Below, piece by piece: positions 8,524 to 16,610 of a stretch of DNA of 21,412 nt. A model generated the notes under the pieces. The model saw nothing but the letters and a program-made list of their open reading frames with translations, was not told the DNA's origin and made no database searches. Position numbers and translations under genes: made by a program. The DNA is taken from positions 1-21,412 of the forward strand of contig JAMCSM010000179.1 of the NCBI GenBank assembly GCA_023380915.1, read 5' to 3'. This DNA comes from Actinomycetota bacterium (GTDB lineage: Bacteria > Actinomycetota > Humimicrobiia > Humimicrobiales > Humimicrobiaceae). Position 1 is the first letter of the stretch. Each line of letters begins with the position of its first letter.

Positions 8524-9981
8524 ATGATTGAAATAAAAATGCCCCAGCTCGGGCAGACTTCAGATGAAGTAAGAATAATTAAATGGTTTGTTAAAGAAGG
8601 GCAGGAAGTAAAAAGAGGGGAACCATTATGTGAAGTCGAGACAGATAAGGTAACCATGGAATTTGAAAGCTTCGAGAGTGGAACTGTCCTGAAAATAAAT
8701 ATTGAACCCGATACTGTTGTTACAGTAGGGACAGTCGTTGCCGTTATTGGTAATGCTGGAGAAGTATTTGAGAAAAACCAGGATGCTGCGAGTAAAATTA
8801 AATTAACTGAAAAAACCTATATTTATGAAAATTGGGTAAAAGAAGAGGGAAAATTAAAAGAGCAAGCGAGCGAATCTGATAAATTAACAACTGAATATGT
8901 GGGCAAAGATAAAGCTGCAGGTTTAACAGAAAATATTATAAAAACAAAGGAATCAGAATTAAGGATACAGAAAGAAACAGACCATACAAAAACTGAAATT
9001 TTATCTGATATTGGTTCTAAAATAGCTCTTGGAATGTTCCGGAAAATGATAGAAATAAGGGAGTTTGAGGAAAGAATAAAGCTTCTTTTCCTTGAAGGCA
9101 AAATGCCCGGAACAATTCATCAGTATATAGGCCAGGAGGCATGTGCGGTTGGAGTCTGCACAGCTTTAAACGCCGACGACATTATAGCATCAACCCACAG
9201 GCCCCATGGACATGCTATAGCCAGGGGACTTTCCATGGATGAGCTAATGGCTGAACTTTACGGTAAAACCACAGGCTGCTGCAAGGGAAAGGGCGGCTCA
9301 ATGCATGTTGGTGACATAACTAAAGGGATGCTTCCGGCAATCGCGATTGTAGGCGGAAATTTGCCGGTTGTAGTCGGCATGGCTCTATCTTTTAAACTGA
9401 GAAGACAGCCAAGAGTGGCAGTTAGCTTTTTTGGAGATGGCGCATCAAATGAGGGAGCTTTTCACGAATCACTTAATATGGCCTCAATATATAATATACC
9501 AGCAGTTTTTGTATGTGAAAACAATGGATACGGCGCATCTACAAGTATAAAACTTACCTATAAACTAGAAAATATTGCAGACAGGGCTTGTTCATATGGA
9601 ATGAGGAGTGATATTAGTGATGGAATGGATGTACTTGATGTTTACACCAAGGCAAAAAAAGCCATTGATATTGCAAGAGACGGCCAGGGACCGACACTTC
9701 TTGAACTTAAGACTTTCAGGTTATGCGGACATTCAAGAAGAGATCCCTGTAACTATATGAGTAAAGATGAGATTGAATACTGGAAAACAAAAGACCCGAT
9801 TGCCTCATTTGAGAATCTCCTTATAAAGGAAGGTTTACTTAGCAGTGCTAAAGCGGAAGAGATAAGAAAAATTGTAGATGGTAAAATTGACAGAGCAATT
9901 GAATTTGCCCGGACAAGTCCCGACCCAAAGCCCGAAGATACTTACAAAGACCTGTATGTGACAATGGAGGTGCCAAGATGA
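8524..9981 (+). CDS. Lipoyl domain-E1 alpha fusion, acetoin/2-oxoacid dehydrogenase type
   Basis: The 485-residue protein is a fusion. Residues 1-77 are a biotinyl/lipoyl domain with the modification site VETDKVTME (Lys42). Residues 78-165 form a charged, low-complexity linker. Residues 168-485 are a complete E1 alpha: HRPHGH (225-230), GKGGSMH (255-261) and the thiamine-diphosphate motif from GDG (304-306) to NN (333-334). It resembles AcoA and PdhA. With its beta partner it should decarboxylate or cleave a 2-oxoacid or acetoin-like substrate and load the product on a lipoyl arm. Lipoyl domains normally sit on E2, so carrying one on E1 alpha is unusual. A good ribosome site (AGGAGA) precedes the ATG, and the stop overlaps the beta start (ATGA). 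The C-terminal domain is far richer in G+C than the genes to its left. Confidence 0.92.
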   Translation: MIEIKMPQLGQTSDEVRIIKWFVKEGQEVKRGEPLCEVETDKVTMEFESFESGTVLKINIEPDTVVTVGTVVAVIGNAGEVFEKNQDAASKIKLTEKTYIYENWVKEEGKLKEQASESDKLTTEYVGKDKAAGLTENIIKTKESELRIQKETDHTKTEILSDIGSKIALGMFRKMIEIREFEERIKLLFLEGKMPGTIHQYIGQEACAVGVCTALNADDIIASTHRPHGHAIARGLSMDELMAELYGKTTGCCKGKGGSMHVGDITKGMLPAIAIVGGNLPVVVGMALSFKLRRQPRVAVSFFGDGASNEGAFHESLNMASIYNIPAVFVCENNGYGASTSIKLTYKLENIADRACSYGMRSDISDGMDVLDVYTKAKKAIDIARDGQGPTLLELKTFRLCGHSRRDPCNYMSKDEIEYWKTKDPIASFENLLIKEGLLSSAKAEEIRKIVDGKIDRAIEFARTSPDPKPEDTYKDLYVTMEVPR

Positions 9982-10991
9982 GACTCAGTTTAGCTGAAGG
10001 CCTAAGAAAAGCAATTCATGACGAAATGGAAAGGGATCCTGATGTATTCTGCATAGGTGAAGATATAGGAGTTCCAGGCGGATTTGGCGGTGCTTTTACT
10101 GTGACTTTGGGCCTGGAAAAAGATTTCAGGGGCAGAATGATTGATACTCCGATTTCAGAGATAGCAATCTTTGGTGCCGCCTGTGGTGCTGCAATTATGG
10201 GTGCAAGGCCTATCGCAGATGTCCAGTACGGTGATTTCCTTCTTTGTGCAATGGACCAGATTGTAGATAATATTGCAAAATTAAGATATATGTCCGGCGG
10301 TAAACTAAAAGTGCCAATTGTGATGAGAGCTCCGGTTGGAGTAACAGGAAGAGGTTCCCAGCATGCACAGTGTCTTGAGCCATATTTTCTTTCCTGCCCC
10401 GGTATAAAAATTGTTGCGCCTTCGACTGCATATGATGCAGTTGGGCTGCTAAGGGCAGCAGTAAGAGATGATGATCCTGTTTTAATATTTGAACATAAGC
10501 TCCTTTACGGCTCAAAAGGGCCAAGGCAGGAGACAGGTACAGTGGATGCTTCAAGTGAGGTACCGGAGGAAGATTATATTGTGCCTATAGGCAAAGGTAT
10601 TATAAGACGGCAGGGAAAAGATGTAACAATAATTGCAAGCCTTCTTATGATGCATTTCAGCATGCAGGCTGCCAAAATTCTTTCGAAGGAAGGAATAGAA
10701 TGTGAAATCATTGATCCAAGAACACTCTGGCCACTTGATATGGGTTTAATACTCGAATCTGTTAAAAAAACAGGACGGGCAGTTATTGTTGAAGAATCAC
10801 CAAAACAAGGCGGGATCGGTGCTGAGATTGGTATGCAGATTGCTGAGAATATTCCCGATTATCTGCTTTCACCGATTACAAGAATTGCAGCTCCTAATAC
10901 TCCAGCGCCCTTTGCACCTGCAATGGAGAAATTTTATATCCCGCAGCCGGAGAGAATTGCTGAAGTGGTAAGAAAACTGGTTAGCTCATAA
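9978..10991 (+). CDS. E1 beta subunit, acetoin/pyruvate dehydrogenase type
   Basis: The 337-residue protein has the transketolase-like beta-subunit hallmarks: IGEDIG (Glu28), DTPISE (Glu61, the residue expected to contact the thiamine ring), RYMSGGKLKVP and SQHAQ (His129), then a C-terminal transketolase domain ending PNTPAPFAPAMEKFYIP. It pairs with the E1 alpha encoded immediately upstream, whose TGA overlaps its ATG by 4 bp, so the two should be made in equal amounts as an alpha2-beta2 enzyme. It resembles AcoB/PdhB. No E2 acyltransferase or E3 lipoamide dehydrogenase follows; the operon ends here and a 461-bp non-coding stretch begins. The substrate (pyruvate, acetoin or a sugar-derived oxo compound) cannot be decided from sequence. 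Confidence 0.93.
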   Translation: MRLSLAEGLRKAIHDEMERDPDVFCIGEDIGVPGGFGGAFTVTLGLEKDFRGRMIDTPISEIAIFGAACGAAIMGARPIADVQYGDFLLCAMDQIVDNIAKLRYMSGGKLKVPIVMRAPVGVTGRGSQHAQCLEPYFLSCPGIKIVAPSTAYDAVGLLRAAVRDDDPVLIFEHKLLYGSKGPRQETGTVDASSEVPEEDYIVPIGKGIIRRQGKDVTIIASLLMMHFSMQAAKILSKEGIECEIIDPRTLWPLDMGLILESVKKTGRAVIVEESPKQGGIGAEIGMQIAENIPDYLLSPITRIAAPNTPAPFAPAMEKFYIPQPERIAEVVRKLVSS

Positions 10992-11142
10992 ATAGATGTG
11001 TATAATATATTAATAAAAAAATTTTTTCTGATAATATTTGTAAAAATTAATATTAAGATAATCTTTCTTTAAGTTTTATTTGTTTTTGAAAATTCATTTA
11101 AATAGTAAAAAAAATTCGAAAGTTAAAAATTTTCAATAATAA

Positions 11143-11157
11143 AACATATTATATGTT
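11143..11157. repeat. 15-bp palindrome AACATAT-T-ATATGTT
   Basis: Perfect 7-bp arms flank one base. The right half continues as TATATGTTAACAA, which matches TATATGTTGACAA in the larger palindrome at 11309-11342 at all but one base. It may be a second, weaker binding site for the same regulator, though such AT-rich words can recur by chance. Confidence 0.4.
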
Positions 11158-11308
11158 AACAATAAATTTTGTAAAAGTTCTTTTCAGCATAAGCATCAAT
11201 CATGAGTAAACCAAAGATATTTTTGTTCTTAGAAACCCAATAATCAATTTAGAAAATTATTACGGATTTCCAAATGTTTTAATAGTATTTATAAATATTT
11301 TATTTAGG

Positions 11309-11342
11309 TATTATATGTTGACAAAATGGTCAACATATAATA
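11309..11342. promoter_or_regulatory. Perfect 14-bp inverted repeat, candidate operator
   Basis: The arms TATTATATGTTGAC and GTCAACATATAATA are exact reverse complements around a 6-bp spacer, AAAATG. It lies 110 bp before the GTG start of the DUF4214-type gene and has no U-tract, so an operator is more likely than a terminator. Its core, GTTGACA-N6-TCAACAT (11317-11336), recurs with identical spacing at 12828-12847, upstream of the XRE regulator gene. Confidence 0.6.
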
Positions 11343-11452
11343 AAATTCATTTAATTTTTTATGAGATTTAAAAAATATTTAAATTTTATTTAAGAAATAA
11401 CATCCTGATTTTTAATTAAAAAACTTGAAAAAGTGAAAGGAGGAACATAAAA

Positions 11453-12340
11453 GTGCATTCAGCTTCAGGTACTATATCATCAAATGAGCGAAATTCCAGT
11501 ACTCCATGCACTCTTTCAGAAGATAGTGATACTACAACATTATCTGTAGGTACAGTGCAAAATACTGAAAATTTCAGTGTATGGAGCCACGAAACCGGAA
11601 TGGAAATAAAGACGGGGCATTCAGGTGAAGAAACAAAAATTGATCTCAGTGTTAAAAATTCTTCAGGGAAAGATTTATATTTTGTAATCTACAAATATGT
11701 TCCATCAGGTGATGGATGGTATTATGAAACAATAGATGAACTTAATTTAACTATTGCTGGTGATTCATGGAATTATAATACTTCTTATGCTCTGGAAAAG
11801 GGTAATTATGGTGCAGGTTTTAAAGTTGATAACAGATGGGAGTCATGGAAAGATTTTTCTGTTGTAAATCATAATGAACAGCAATCCTTTGTGGTGGAAA
11901 AACCAAAATCTGAATCTAATGGTCCGGCAATAAATGAAAAACCCTTGTCGGATTATGAAAGGACAAAAACTGGCTTTATAACCTTATTTTATAGCAGGCT
12001 CCTTAATAGAAATCCGGAAAAAGAAGGTCTTGATGCATGGACAATAAGGCTTTCTATTGGCACCTTTGCAGGCGCAGATCTGGTTAACCAGTTTATTTTT
12101 GGCGCAGAATTCCAGGCTATGATTTCAGGGTTAACCAATGAACAATTTATAACATTATTATATAGAGCACTTTTTGTAAGAGAACCTGATGCAGATGGAT
12201 TTAAAGCATGGTTGGACCGAATGAATGCCGGAATGACCAAAGAAGAAGTTGTAAATGGCTTTACACATTCTCAGGAATTTGTAAATCTTTGTAATGAGTT
12301 TGGTGTTACTCCTTATGCCGGATTCAAAATAGATCAATAA
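11453..12340 (+). CDS. DUF4214-domain protein without visible signal peptide
   Basis: The 295-residue frame starts at GTG behind a strong AAAGGAGG site (9-base spacing); an in-frame TGA at 11426-11428 closes it upstream. The first 45 residues are rich in Ser, Thr and Asn. About 46-150 is a beta-rich, aromatic region (YFVIYKYVPSGDGWYY, KVDNRWESWKDF) resembling tyrosine-rich extracellular repeats. Residues 168-290 hold two copies of a DUF4214-type unit: FYSRLLNRNPEKEGLDAW and LYRALFVREPDADGFKAW. DUF4214 is usually found in secreted or surface proteins, so the lack of an N-terminal hydrophobic segment is odd. The gene may be a 5'-truncated remnant, or exported another way. It stands alone, with a palindrome upstream and a probable terminator downstream. 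Function unknown. Confidence 0.75.
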   Translation: MHSASGTISSNERNSSTPCTLSEDSDTTTLSVGTVQNTENFSVWSHETGMEIKTGHSGEETKIDLSVKNSSGKDLYFVIYKYVPSGDGWYYETIDELNLTIAGDSWNYNTSYALEKGNYGAGFKVDNRWESWKDFSVVNHNEQQSFVVEKPKSESNGPAINEKPLSDYERTKTGFITLFYSRLLNRNPEKEGLDAWTIRLSIGTFAGADLVNQFIFGAEFQAMISGLTNEQFITLLYRALFVREPDADGFKAWLDRMNAGMTKEEVVNGFTHSQEFVNLCNEFGVTPYAGFKIDQ

Positions 12341-12358
12341 AATTTCATCCTAATAAGT

Positions 12359-12382
12359 AGCTAACAGTAGCTGGATTTTTTT
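12359..12382 (+). terminator. Probable intrinsic terminator of the DUF4214-type gene
   Basis: A 5-bp stem AGCTA-ACAG-TAGCT is followed by GGA and seven T residues, 18 bp after the stop. The stem is short, so it is a modest candidate. It abuts the 3' end of the converging XRE gene. Confidence 0.45.
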
Positions 12383-12776
12383 AATTCTTTTTAAATGGTT
12401 CTCTCTTCTCTGCGACTTTTAGTTTTTTCTTTTCTGAAAGATTTTTTATGTATGATAAAACATCATCTGTTAATTCCGGGTTTTCCAGCAATAGTTCCTG
12501 AATTTTATAAATTCTATATTCCAGAAAATATTCCGGAGGTAAGTCTAAACCGTTTGAAATTATCCTGATAGTATTAATAGGCGGATGCTTTTCCCGGTTT
12601 TTCAGTTTGCTGAAATATGTATAATCGAGATTTGTTTTATTCGCCAGACTTCTAAGTTTTATCTTCTTTTTTTCAATTACTTCTTTTAAAGCCAAATTAA
12701 AATATTTATTAGAATAAATCATAATAAAAAGTAGTTCATAACATACAAAATTCTTTGACTTATTGAATATTAACAT
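12381..12776 (-). CDS. Small XRE-family helix-turn-helix regulator
   Basis: The frame gives 131 residues. From about residue 27 it reads LALKEVIEKKKIKLRSLANK, then TNLDYTYFSKLKN and PPINTIRIISNGLDLPPEYF, the five-helix Cro/C1-type DNA-binding fold. A charged C-terminal tail follows. The true start may be the internal ATG at 12722 (MIYSNKYF), giving 113 residues; neither start has a strong ribosome site. It converges on the DUF4214-type gene. A GTTGACA-N6-TCAACAT dyad lies 52 bp upstream of the longer start, and the same dyad precedes the DUF4214-type gene. This suggests autoregulation and control of that neighbour. The family is fairly sure; its targets are inferred. Confidence 0.75.
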   Translation of the reverse strand: MLIFNKSKNFVCYELLFIMIYSNKYFNLALKEVIEKKKIKLRSLANKTNLDYTYFSKLKNREKHPPINTIRIISNGLDLPPEYFLEYRIYKIQELLLENPELTDDVLSYIKNLSEKKKLKVAEKREPFKKN

Positions 12777-12827
12777 CTTAATAGTACCTTAAATAAAGAA
12801 GTTGGGAAGAACTAAGAAGGAAAATCG

Positions 12828-12847
12828 GTTGACAGTTGATTCAACAT
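12828..12847. promoter_or_regulatory. Candidate operator GTTGACA-N6-TCAACAT upstream of XRE gene
   Basis: The 20-bp site shares 14 defined bases and the same spacing with the core of the palindrome at 11317-11336. The inverted half-sites are GTTGA and TCAAC. It lies in the 216-bp gap between the XRE gene and the 3' end of the alcohol dehydrogenase gene, where only the XRE gene could use it as a promoter-proximal site. Confidence 0.5.
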
Positions 12848-12992
12848 CAAATAATTAAAATACAGCGTTCTTATTTTTGCAGAATTCCAATTTGAAAAAT
12901 TGTATTATAATTACTTTAACAGAATAATCGTATTGCTTTTATAATTTTAATAAAAAAGAAGTTTTAATTATAATTTATTTTAAGGTTTATGG

Positions 12993-14162
12993 TCAGATTG
13001 GGTTTGCAAGATTGAAAATACTTATAACATCATTTTTATTTAATTTTATGAAATTGCCAATATCACCAAAAAGTACGCACTTTGCGGACATTTCATCAAT
13101 TTTTTCACTGCCGATATTCATTTTTTCTAAAGTAACCGGGAGGCCAGCTTCTTTATAGAACTTTTCCAGTCTTTTGATGCCTTCCATTGCTATTTGTTCC
13201 TGGGATCCAAAACATGGATCGATCCCGAATACACGAAATGCAAACTGAACAAATCTTCCAGTGTTATATTTATAGACATATTTCATCCATGCCGGAAAAA
13301 TAATTGCTGTTGCCGCTCCATGGCTAACTCCATAATATGAACTTAATTCATGTGCCAATTTGTGTGAACCCCAGTCTTCGATTCTGCCTGTCCCCAGAAG
13401 GCCGTTATGTGCAATTGCAGCAGACCACATTAATTCTGCCCGCGCATCATAATCTTTTGGATTCTCTAAAGCAACCTTCAGGTTTTCCATTACGGTAATT
13501 AAGCAGGATTCACACAATCTGTCAGTTAAATCAGCTTTTTTTACCTGTGTAAAATATCTCTCCATTATATGTGACATTGCATCGGCTGCACCCGATGCTG
13601 TTTGAAATGGATTCACAGTAAAAGATAATTCAGGGTTAAGAATTGCAAATTTGGGTAGCATTAATTTGTTATGGTAACCTCTCTTTATCAGAATTTCTTC
13701 ATTTGTAACAACAGATACATCACTCGCCTCACTACCTGAACCTGAAATTGTTAAAATGACTCCCAATGGTATGGAAGTTTTTGCCTTTGCTTTTCCTCCA
13801 AAAAAATCCCAAATATCCCCATTATAAGGAACACCAACAGAAATTGCTTTGGCAGAATCAATTACACTGCCACCGCCTACTGCAAGAATGAAACCTATGG
13901 AATTTTTTCTGCAAATTTCAATTCCTTTTTTAATAAGGCTTAACTTTGGATTGGGTTCAACACCGGCAAGCTCTATTATCCCGATTTTCTCCTCATGAAG
14001 ATATTTAATTATGTTTTCATATAAACCGGATTTTTTAATGCTGCCGCCGCCATAATGCAGCAAAACTTTATCTGAATATTTTTTTGTTTCCGTACCTGCA
14101 TTCTTTTCGGCACCATGGCCAAAAATAATTTTTGTAATATTTTGAAATATGAAATTTTCCAA
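12993..14162 (-). CDS. Iron/zinc-containing alcohol dehydrogenase, YqhD/BdhA type
   Basis: The 389-residue protein is a group III metal-dependent alcohol dehydrogenase. It shows YGGGSIKKSGLY (37-48), the NADP-binding signature of BdhA/YqhD, then AVGGGSVIDSAKA (94-106). Asp194, His198, His267 and His281 form the metal site, positions equal to those reported for E. coli YqhD. These enzymes are NADPH-dependent broad-range aldehyde reductases in the cytosol. Here it could reduce an aldehyde made by the aldolase or the E1 enzymes, such as lactaldehyde or glycolaldehyde. The start is TTG at 14162, with GGGAG seven bases upstream on the - strand. The MFS gene lies upstream on the same strand, with 225 bp between them. 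Confidence 0.92.
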   Translation of the reverse strand: MENFIFQNITKIIFGHGAEKNAGTETKKYSDKVLLHYGGGSIKKSGLYENIIKYLHEEKIGIIELAGVEPNPKLSLIKKGIEICRKNSIGFILAVGGGSVIDSAKAISVGVPYNGDIWDFFGGKAKAKTSIPLGVILTISGSGSEASDVSVVTNEEILIKRGYHNKLMLPKFAILNPELSFTVNPFQTASGAADAMSHIMERYFTQVKKADLTDRLCESCLITVMENLKVALENPKDYDARAELMWSAAIAHNGLLGTGRIEDWGSHKLAHELSSYYGVSHGAATAIIFPAWMKYVYKYNTGRFVQFAFRVFGIDPCFGSQEQIAMEGIKRLEKFYKEAGLPVTLEKMNIGSEKIDEMSAKCVLFGDIGNFIKLNKNDVISIFNLANPI

Positions 14163-14387
14163 TTATTTCTCCCTGTATATCAAGATAATAAAATCCATCA
14201 ACAATGTTTAATTTTTTTATGCAAATTTTGAAGTTTAGATTAATGCATTTATATTAATTTATCAAATTGAGATCAATTATGAAAGTTTAAAAGGATAAAT
14301 ATTATTTTTGATGGATAACCCAGTCTTCATGGCACATGATCTCATAAACCTGTTAACTTAGTAAATAAATTGTGATGAATTAAAAGC

Positions 14388-15563
14388 TTATTTTGCGACA
14401 ACCTTTAATTTATTGGTTTTAATCAGTAATGCAAAAGTGAAAGTCAGTCCTATAATCAGACTTGCAAGTATTACATAAAGTATAAAAAATCTTCCAATTT
14501 TTTCCGCAACATATCCCAGTATAAGCTGGAAAACCATAATCCCTGCAGTTTGTACAGGCAGTATGATGGCAATTATTGTTCCTGCCGAAAGCGGATACTG
14601 GCCAACCGGTATGGATTTTGATAAAGGGAATACTGCAGAAAGAAACAACCCCTGCAGCATTAAAAAAATTATTTTTATATATACCGCAGGTACAATACAA
14701 ACTGCAATTGTAAATGCTACGCCTATCAGGTAGCTGAAAAACATAAGCTTTGTTTCATCAATTTTTTTAAGAAATTTTCCAATCAGAAGGAGACCTATAA
14801 TTGAAGAGATCCAGTAAAGTGACAGTAATGATGATCCCATTGCAATGTCGACTTTAAAGGCGGAAAAATAAGTGGTCAGCCATGCAGTTAGCCCGAATAT
14901 TGACCCTGCATAAAAAAATAAAATCAAACATGACAGTATAATTATGGGATTTTTGATTATTGTTCTGATATTTTCCGCAGGTTTTTTTACCAGGGATTCA
15001 GCATAACGAATATTTTTATCTAAACCAATCTTATTGAACAGCAGGAACATAATCATAAAAAAAATTACATTAAGCAGGAATGCAAATCTTGGATTAACTT
15101 TTATAAGTAATGCGGCACTTATAAGAAGAGGTCCGGCAACCGAGCCCATATACCACAGCAGGTTCAACTTTATAAATATTTCACTCCGGTTTTCAGGAAA
15201 GACCTGCGATACGTATGTATAGCTGGATGAATCAAGTGTTCCAAAACCCATTCTTATAATTATTATTACAAGTATGAAGACAATAAAATTGATATAGATT
15301 CCGAAGACCAAAAATCCGGTTATAATAAGCAGCATTCCGGAAATCATGATTTTTTTTGTATTTATTTTATCCCCAAGGCGGCCTGAAATAAAATTTGTTA
15401 TTATTAAAGAAAAAAAACCTATAAAAAGGACAAGTCCTATTTTATCCAGCCCCTTTTTTAGCTCAATTGCAATTATGGGTACAAGCGGGTCTATTGAAGA
15501 TGTGGCAATTCCAAAAAAGAAAAATATAAATAAAAGTAAAATCCTCGTTTTTTTTGTTTTCAT
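14388..15563 (-). CDS. Major facilitator superfamily transporter
   Basis: The 391-residue protein has about twelve hydrophobic segments in two halves. The MFS loop motif appears as GRLGDKINTKK between segments 2 and 3, and an acidic residue lies in segment 1 (SSIDPLVP). The central loop is short and basic. It is most probably a proton-coupled importer or exporter of a small solute. The neighbouring enzymes suggest a sugar, polyol or organic acid, but nothing in the sequence fixes this. The gene is divergent from the second E1 alpha gene, with only about 72 bp between the starts, so the two may share a control region. No clear ribosome site is visible. It resembles neither FucP nor a PTS component clearly enough to name. 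Confidence 0.85.
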   Translation of the reverse strand: MKTKKTRILLLFIFFFFGIATSSIDPLVPIIAIELKKGLDKIGLVLFIGFFSLIITNFISGRLGDKINTKKIMISGMLLIITGFLVFGIYINFIVFILVIIIIRMGFGTLDSSSYTYVSQVFPENRSEIFIKLNLLWYMGSVAGPLLISAALLIKVNPRFAFLLNVIFFMIMFLLFNKIGLDKNIRYAESLVKKPAENIRTIIKNPIIILSCLILFFYAGSIFGLTAWLTTYFSAFKVDIAMGSSLLSLYWISSIIGLLLIGKFLKKIDETKLMFFSYLIGVAFTIAVCIVPAVYIKIIFLMLQGLFLSAVFPLSKSIPVGQYPLSAGTIIAIILPVQTAGIMVFQLILGYVAEKIGRFFILYVILASLIIGLTFTFALLIKTNKLKVVAK

Positions 15564-15635
15564 TTTAAAAAAAAATTTTTAAAGTTATAATTGCCTTTGT
15601 CTTGATTATTTTAACAAGAGTTGATAGTTAAAAGA

Positions 15636-16610
15636 ATGAAATTTAAAAAATTTTTGACTGTTGAAGATAAAATAAACATTTATAAGGTCATGAAAAAAAT
15701 CAGACTTTTCGAAGAATCTGCTTACAGGCTTACCACACAGGGTAAAATATATGGGAGTGTCCACTTTTATATTGGCCAGGAAGCAATTGCAGCCGGAGTC
15801 TGTTTTTGTCTTGGAAGGCAGGATTATATCATGGGCAGCCACAGGTGCCATGGACAGTTGATAGCAAAGGGAGCAAGCATGGAAAAAATGATGGCTGAAC
15901 TCATGGCTAAAGAGACAGGTTATTGCAGCGGTAAAGGCGGCACAATGCATATGGTTGCCCCTGAAATCGGAATGATGGGGGCCAACGGCATTGTAGGCCA
16001 GGGAATCCCGATAGCAGTCGGCCTTGGTTATGCCTGTAAAAATTTCAGGAAAGGCAGCATTGTAGTTTCTTTCTTTGGAGATGGTGCAATAAATACAGGA
16101 GCTTTCCATGAATCCATGAACCTGGCATCAGCCTGGCATCTGCCGGTGCTCTTTGTATGTGAGAATAATAAATATGCAATCTCCACTGATATAGAAAAAG
16201 TAACCAATATAAGGGATCTGTCACTGCGGGCAAAATCATATGGAATACATGGTTTTAAAGTAGATGGCAATGATGTGCTTGAAGTTATAAATACCTCAAA
16301 AATGTGCATAGAGGAAATTAAAAATAAGAACAACCCGGCACTTATTGTATGTGATACCTACAGGCAGATGGGCCACTCAATTAATGATCCCAGAACTTAC
16401 AGAACAAAAATAGAGGAGGAGTTCTGGTTGAAAAAAGACCCTATAAAAAAATTTGAAAATACCCTGATAAAAGAAGACATAATCGATGAATTCGCAATAG
16501 AAGAAATTGAAAAAGAAATAACAGCAGAAATAAAAGCCGCCATTGAATTCGGGGAAAAAAGCAAAAATCCTGAACCCGGCAAATTATATGAAGAGGTCTA
16601 CGCAAAATGA
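15636..16610 (+). CDS. E1 alpha subunit, second acetoin/2-oxoacid dehydrogenase
   Basis: From the ATG at 15636 the protein has 324 residues, the usual E1 alpha length, with no lipoyl domain. It shows SHRCHG (68-73), GKGGTMHM (99-106) and the thiamine-diphosphate motif GDG (148-150) to NN (177-178), followed by GHSINDPRTYRTK. It is a paralogue of the C-terminal part of the 8524-9981 protein but clearly diverged, so it is not a recent duplicate. A TTG at 15621 would add five residues (MIVKR); neither start has a strong ribosome site and I prefer the ATG. The stop overlaps the beta subunit start by 4 bp. It diverges from the MFS gene. Without E2 or E3 nearby, its lipoyl acceptor may be the other E1 alpha or a complex encoded elsewhere. 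Confidence 0.92.
   Translation: MKFKKFLTVEDKINIYKVMKKIRLFEESAYRLTTQGKIYGSVHFYIGQEAIAAGVCFCLGRQDYIMGSHRCHGQLIAKGASMEKMMAELMAKETGYCSGKGGTMHMVAPEIGMMGANGIVGQGIPIAVGLGYACKNFRKGSIVVSFFGDGAINTGAFHESMNLASAWHLPVLFVCENNKYAISTDIEKVTNIRDLSLRAKSYGIHGFKVDGNDVLEVINTSKMCIEEIKNKNNPALIVCDTYRQMGHSINDPRTYRTKIEEEFWLKKDPIKKFENTLIKEDIIDEFAIEEIEKEITAEIKAAIEFGEKSKNPEPGKLYEEVYAK

Larger units (their letters stand above)
10992..11452. other. Long AT-rich non-coding region
   Basis: This 461-bp stretch between the first E1 operon and the DUF4214-type gene has no credible gene; the only ATG frame noticed is 13 codons at 11202 without a ribosome site. It contains two palindromes, listed separately (11143-11157 and 11309-11342), and ends in a strong ribosome site, AAAGGAGG, at 11436-11443. 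I see no GC-rich terminator after the E1 beta stop. Confidence 0.7.

Noticed and set aside
10210..10554. 114-codon open frame on the - strand inside E1 beta
   Set aside because: It lies wholly inside a well-supported gene and its translation shows no recognisable motif; it is a shadow of the coding strand.
11202..11243. 13-codon ATG frame in the long non-coding region
   Set aside because: It has no ribosome site, is very short and shows no recognisable sequence.
11319..11342. TTGACA and TATAAT inside the large palindrome as a promoter
   Set aside because: The spacing is only 12 bp, too short for a sigma-A promoter; the words arise from the palindrome itself.
14265..14278. AATTGA-GA-TCAATT palindrome upstream of the alcohol dehydrogenase
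   Set aside because: It is short and made mostly of A/T in a very AT-rich gap, so chance is a sufficient explanation.
15606..16109. 167-codon open frame on the - strand across E1 alpha
   Set aside because: It is antisense to a conserved thiamine-diphosphate enzyme and shows no family features of its own.
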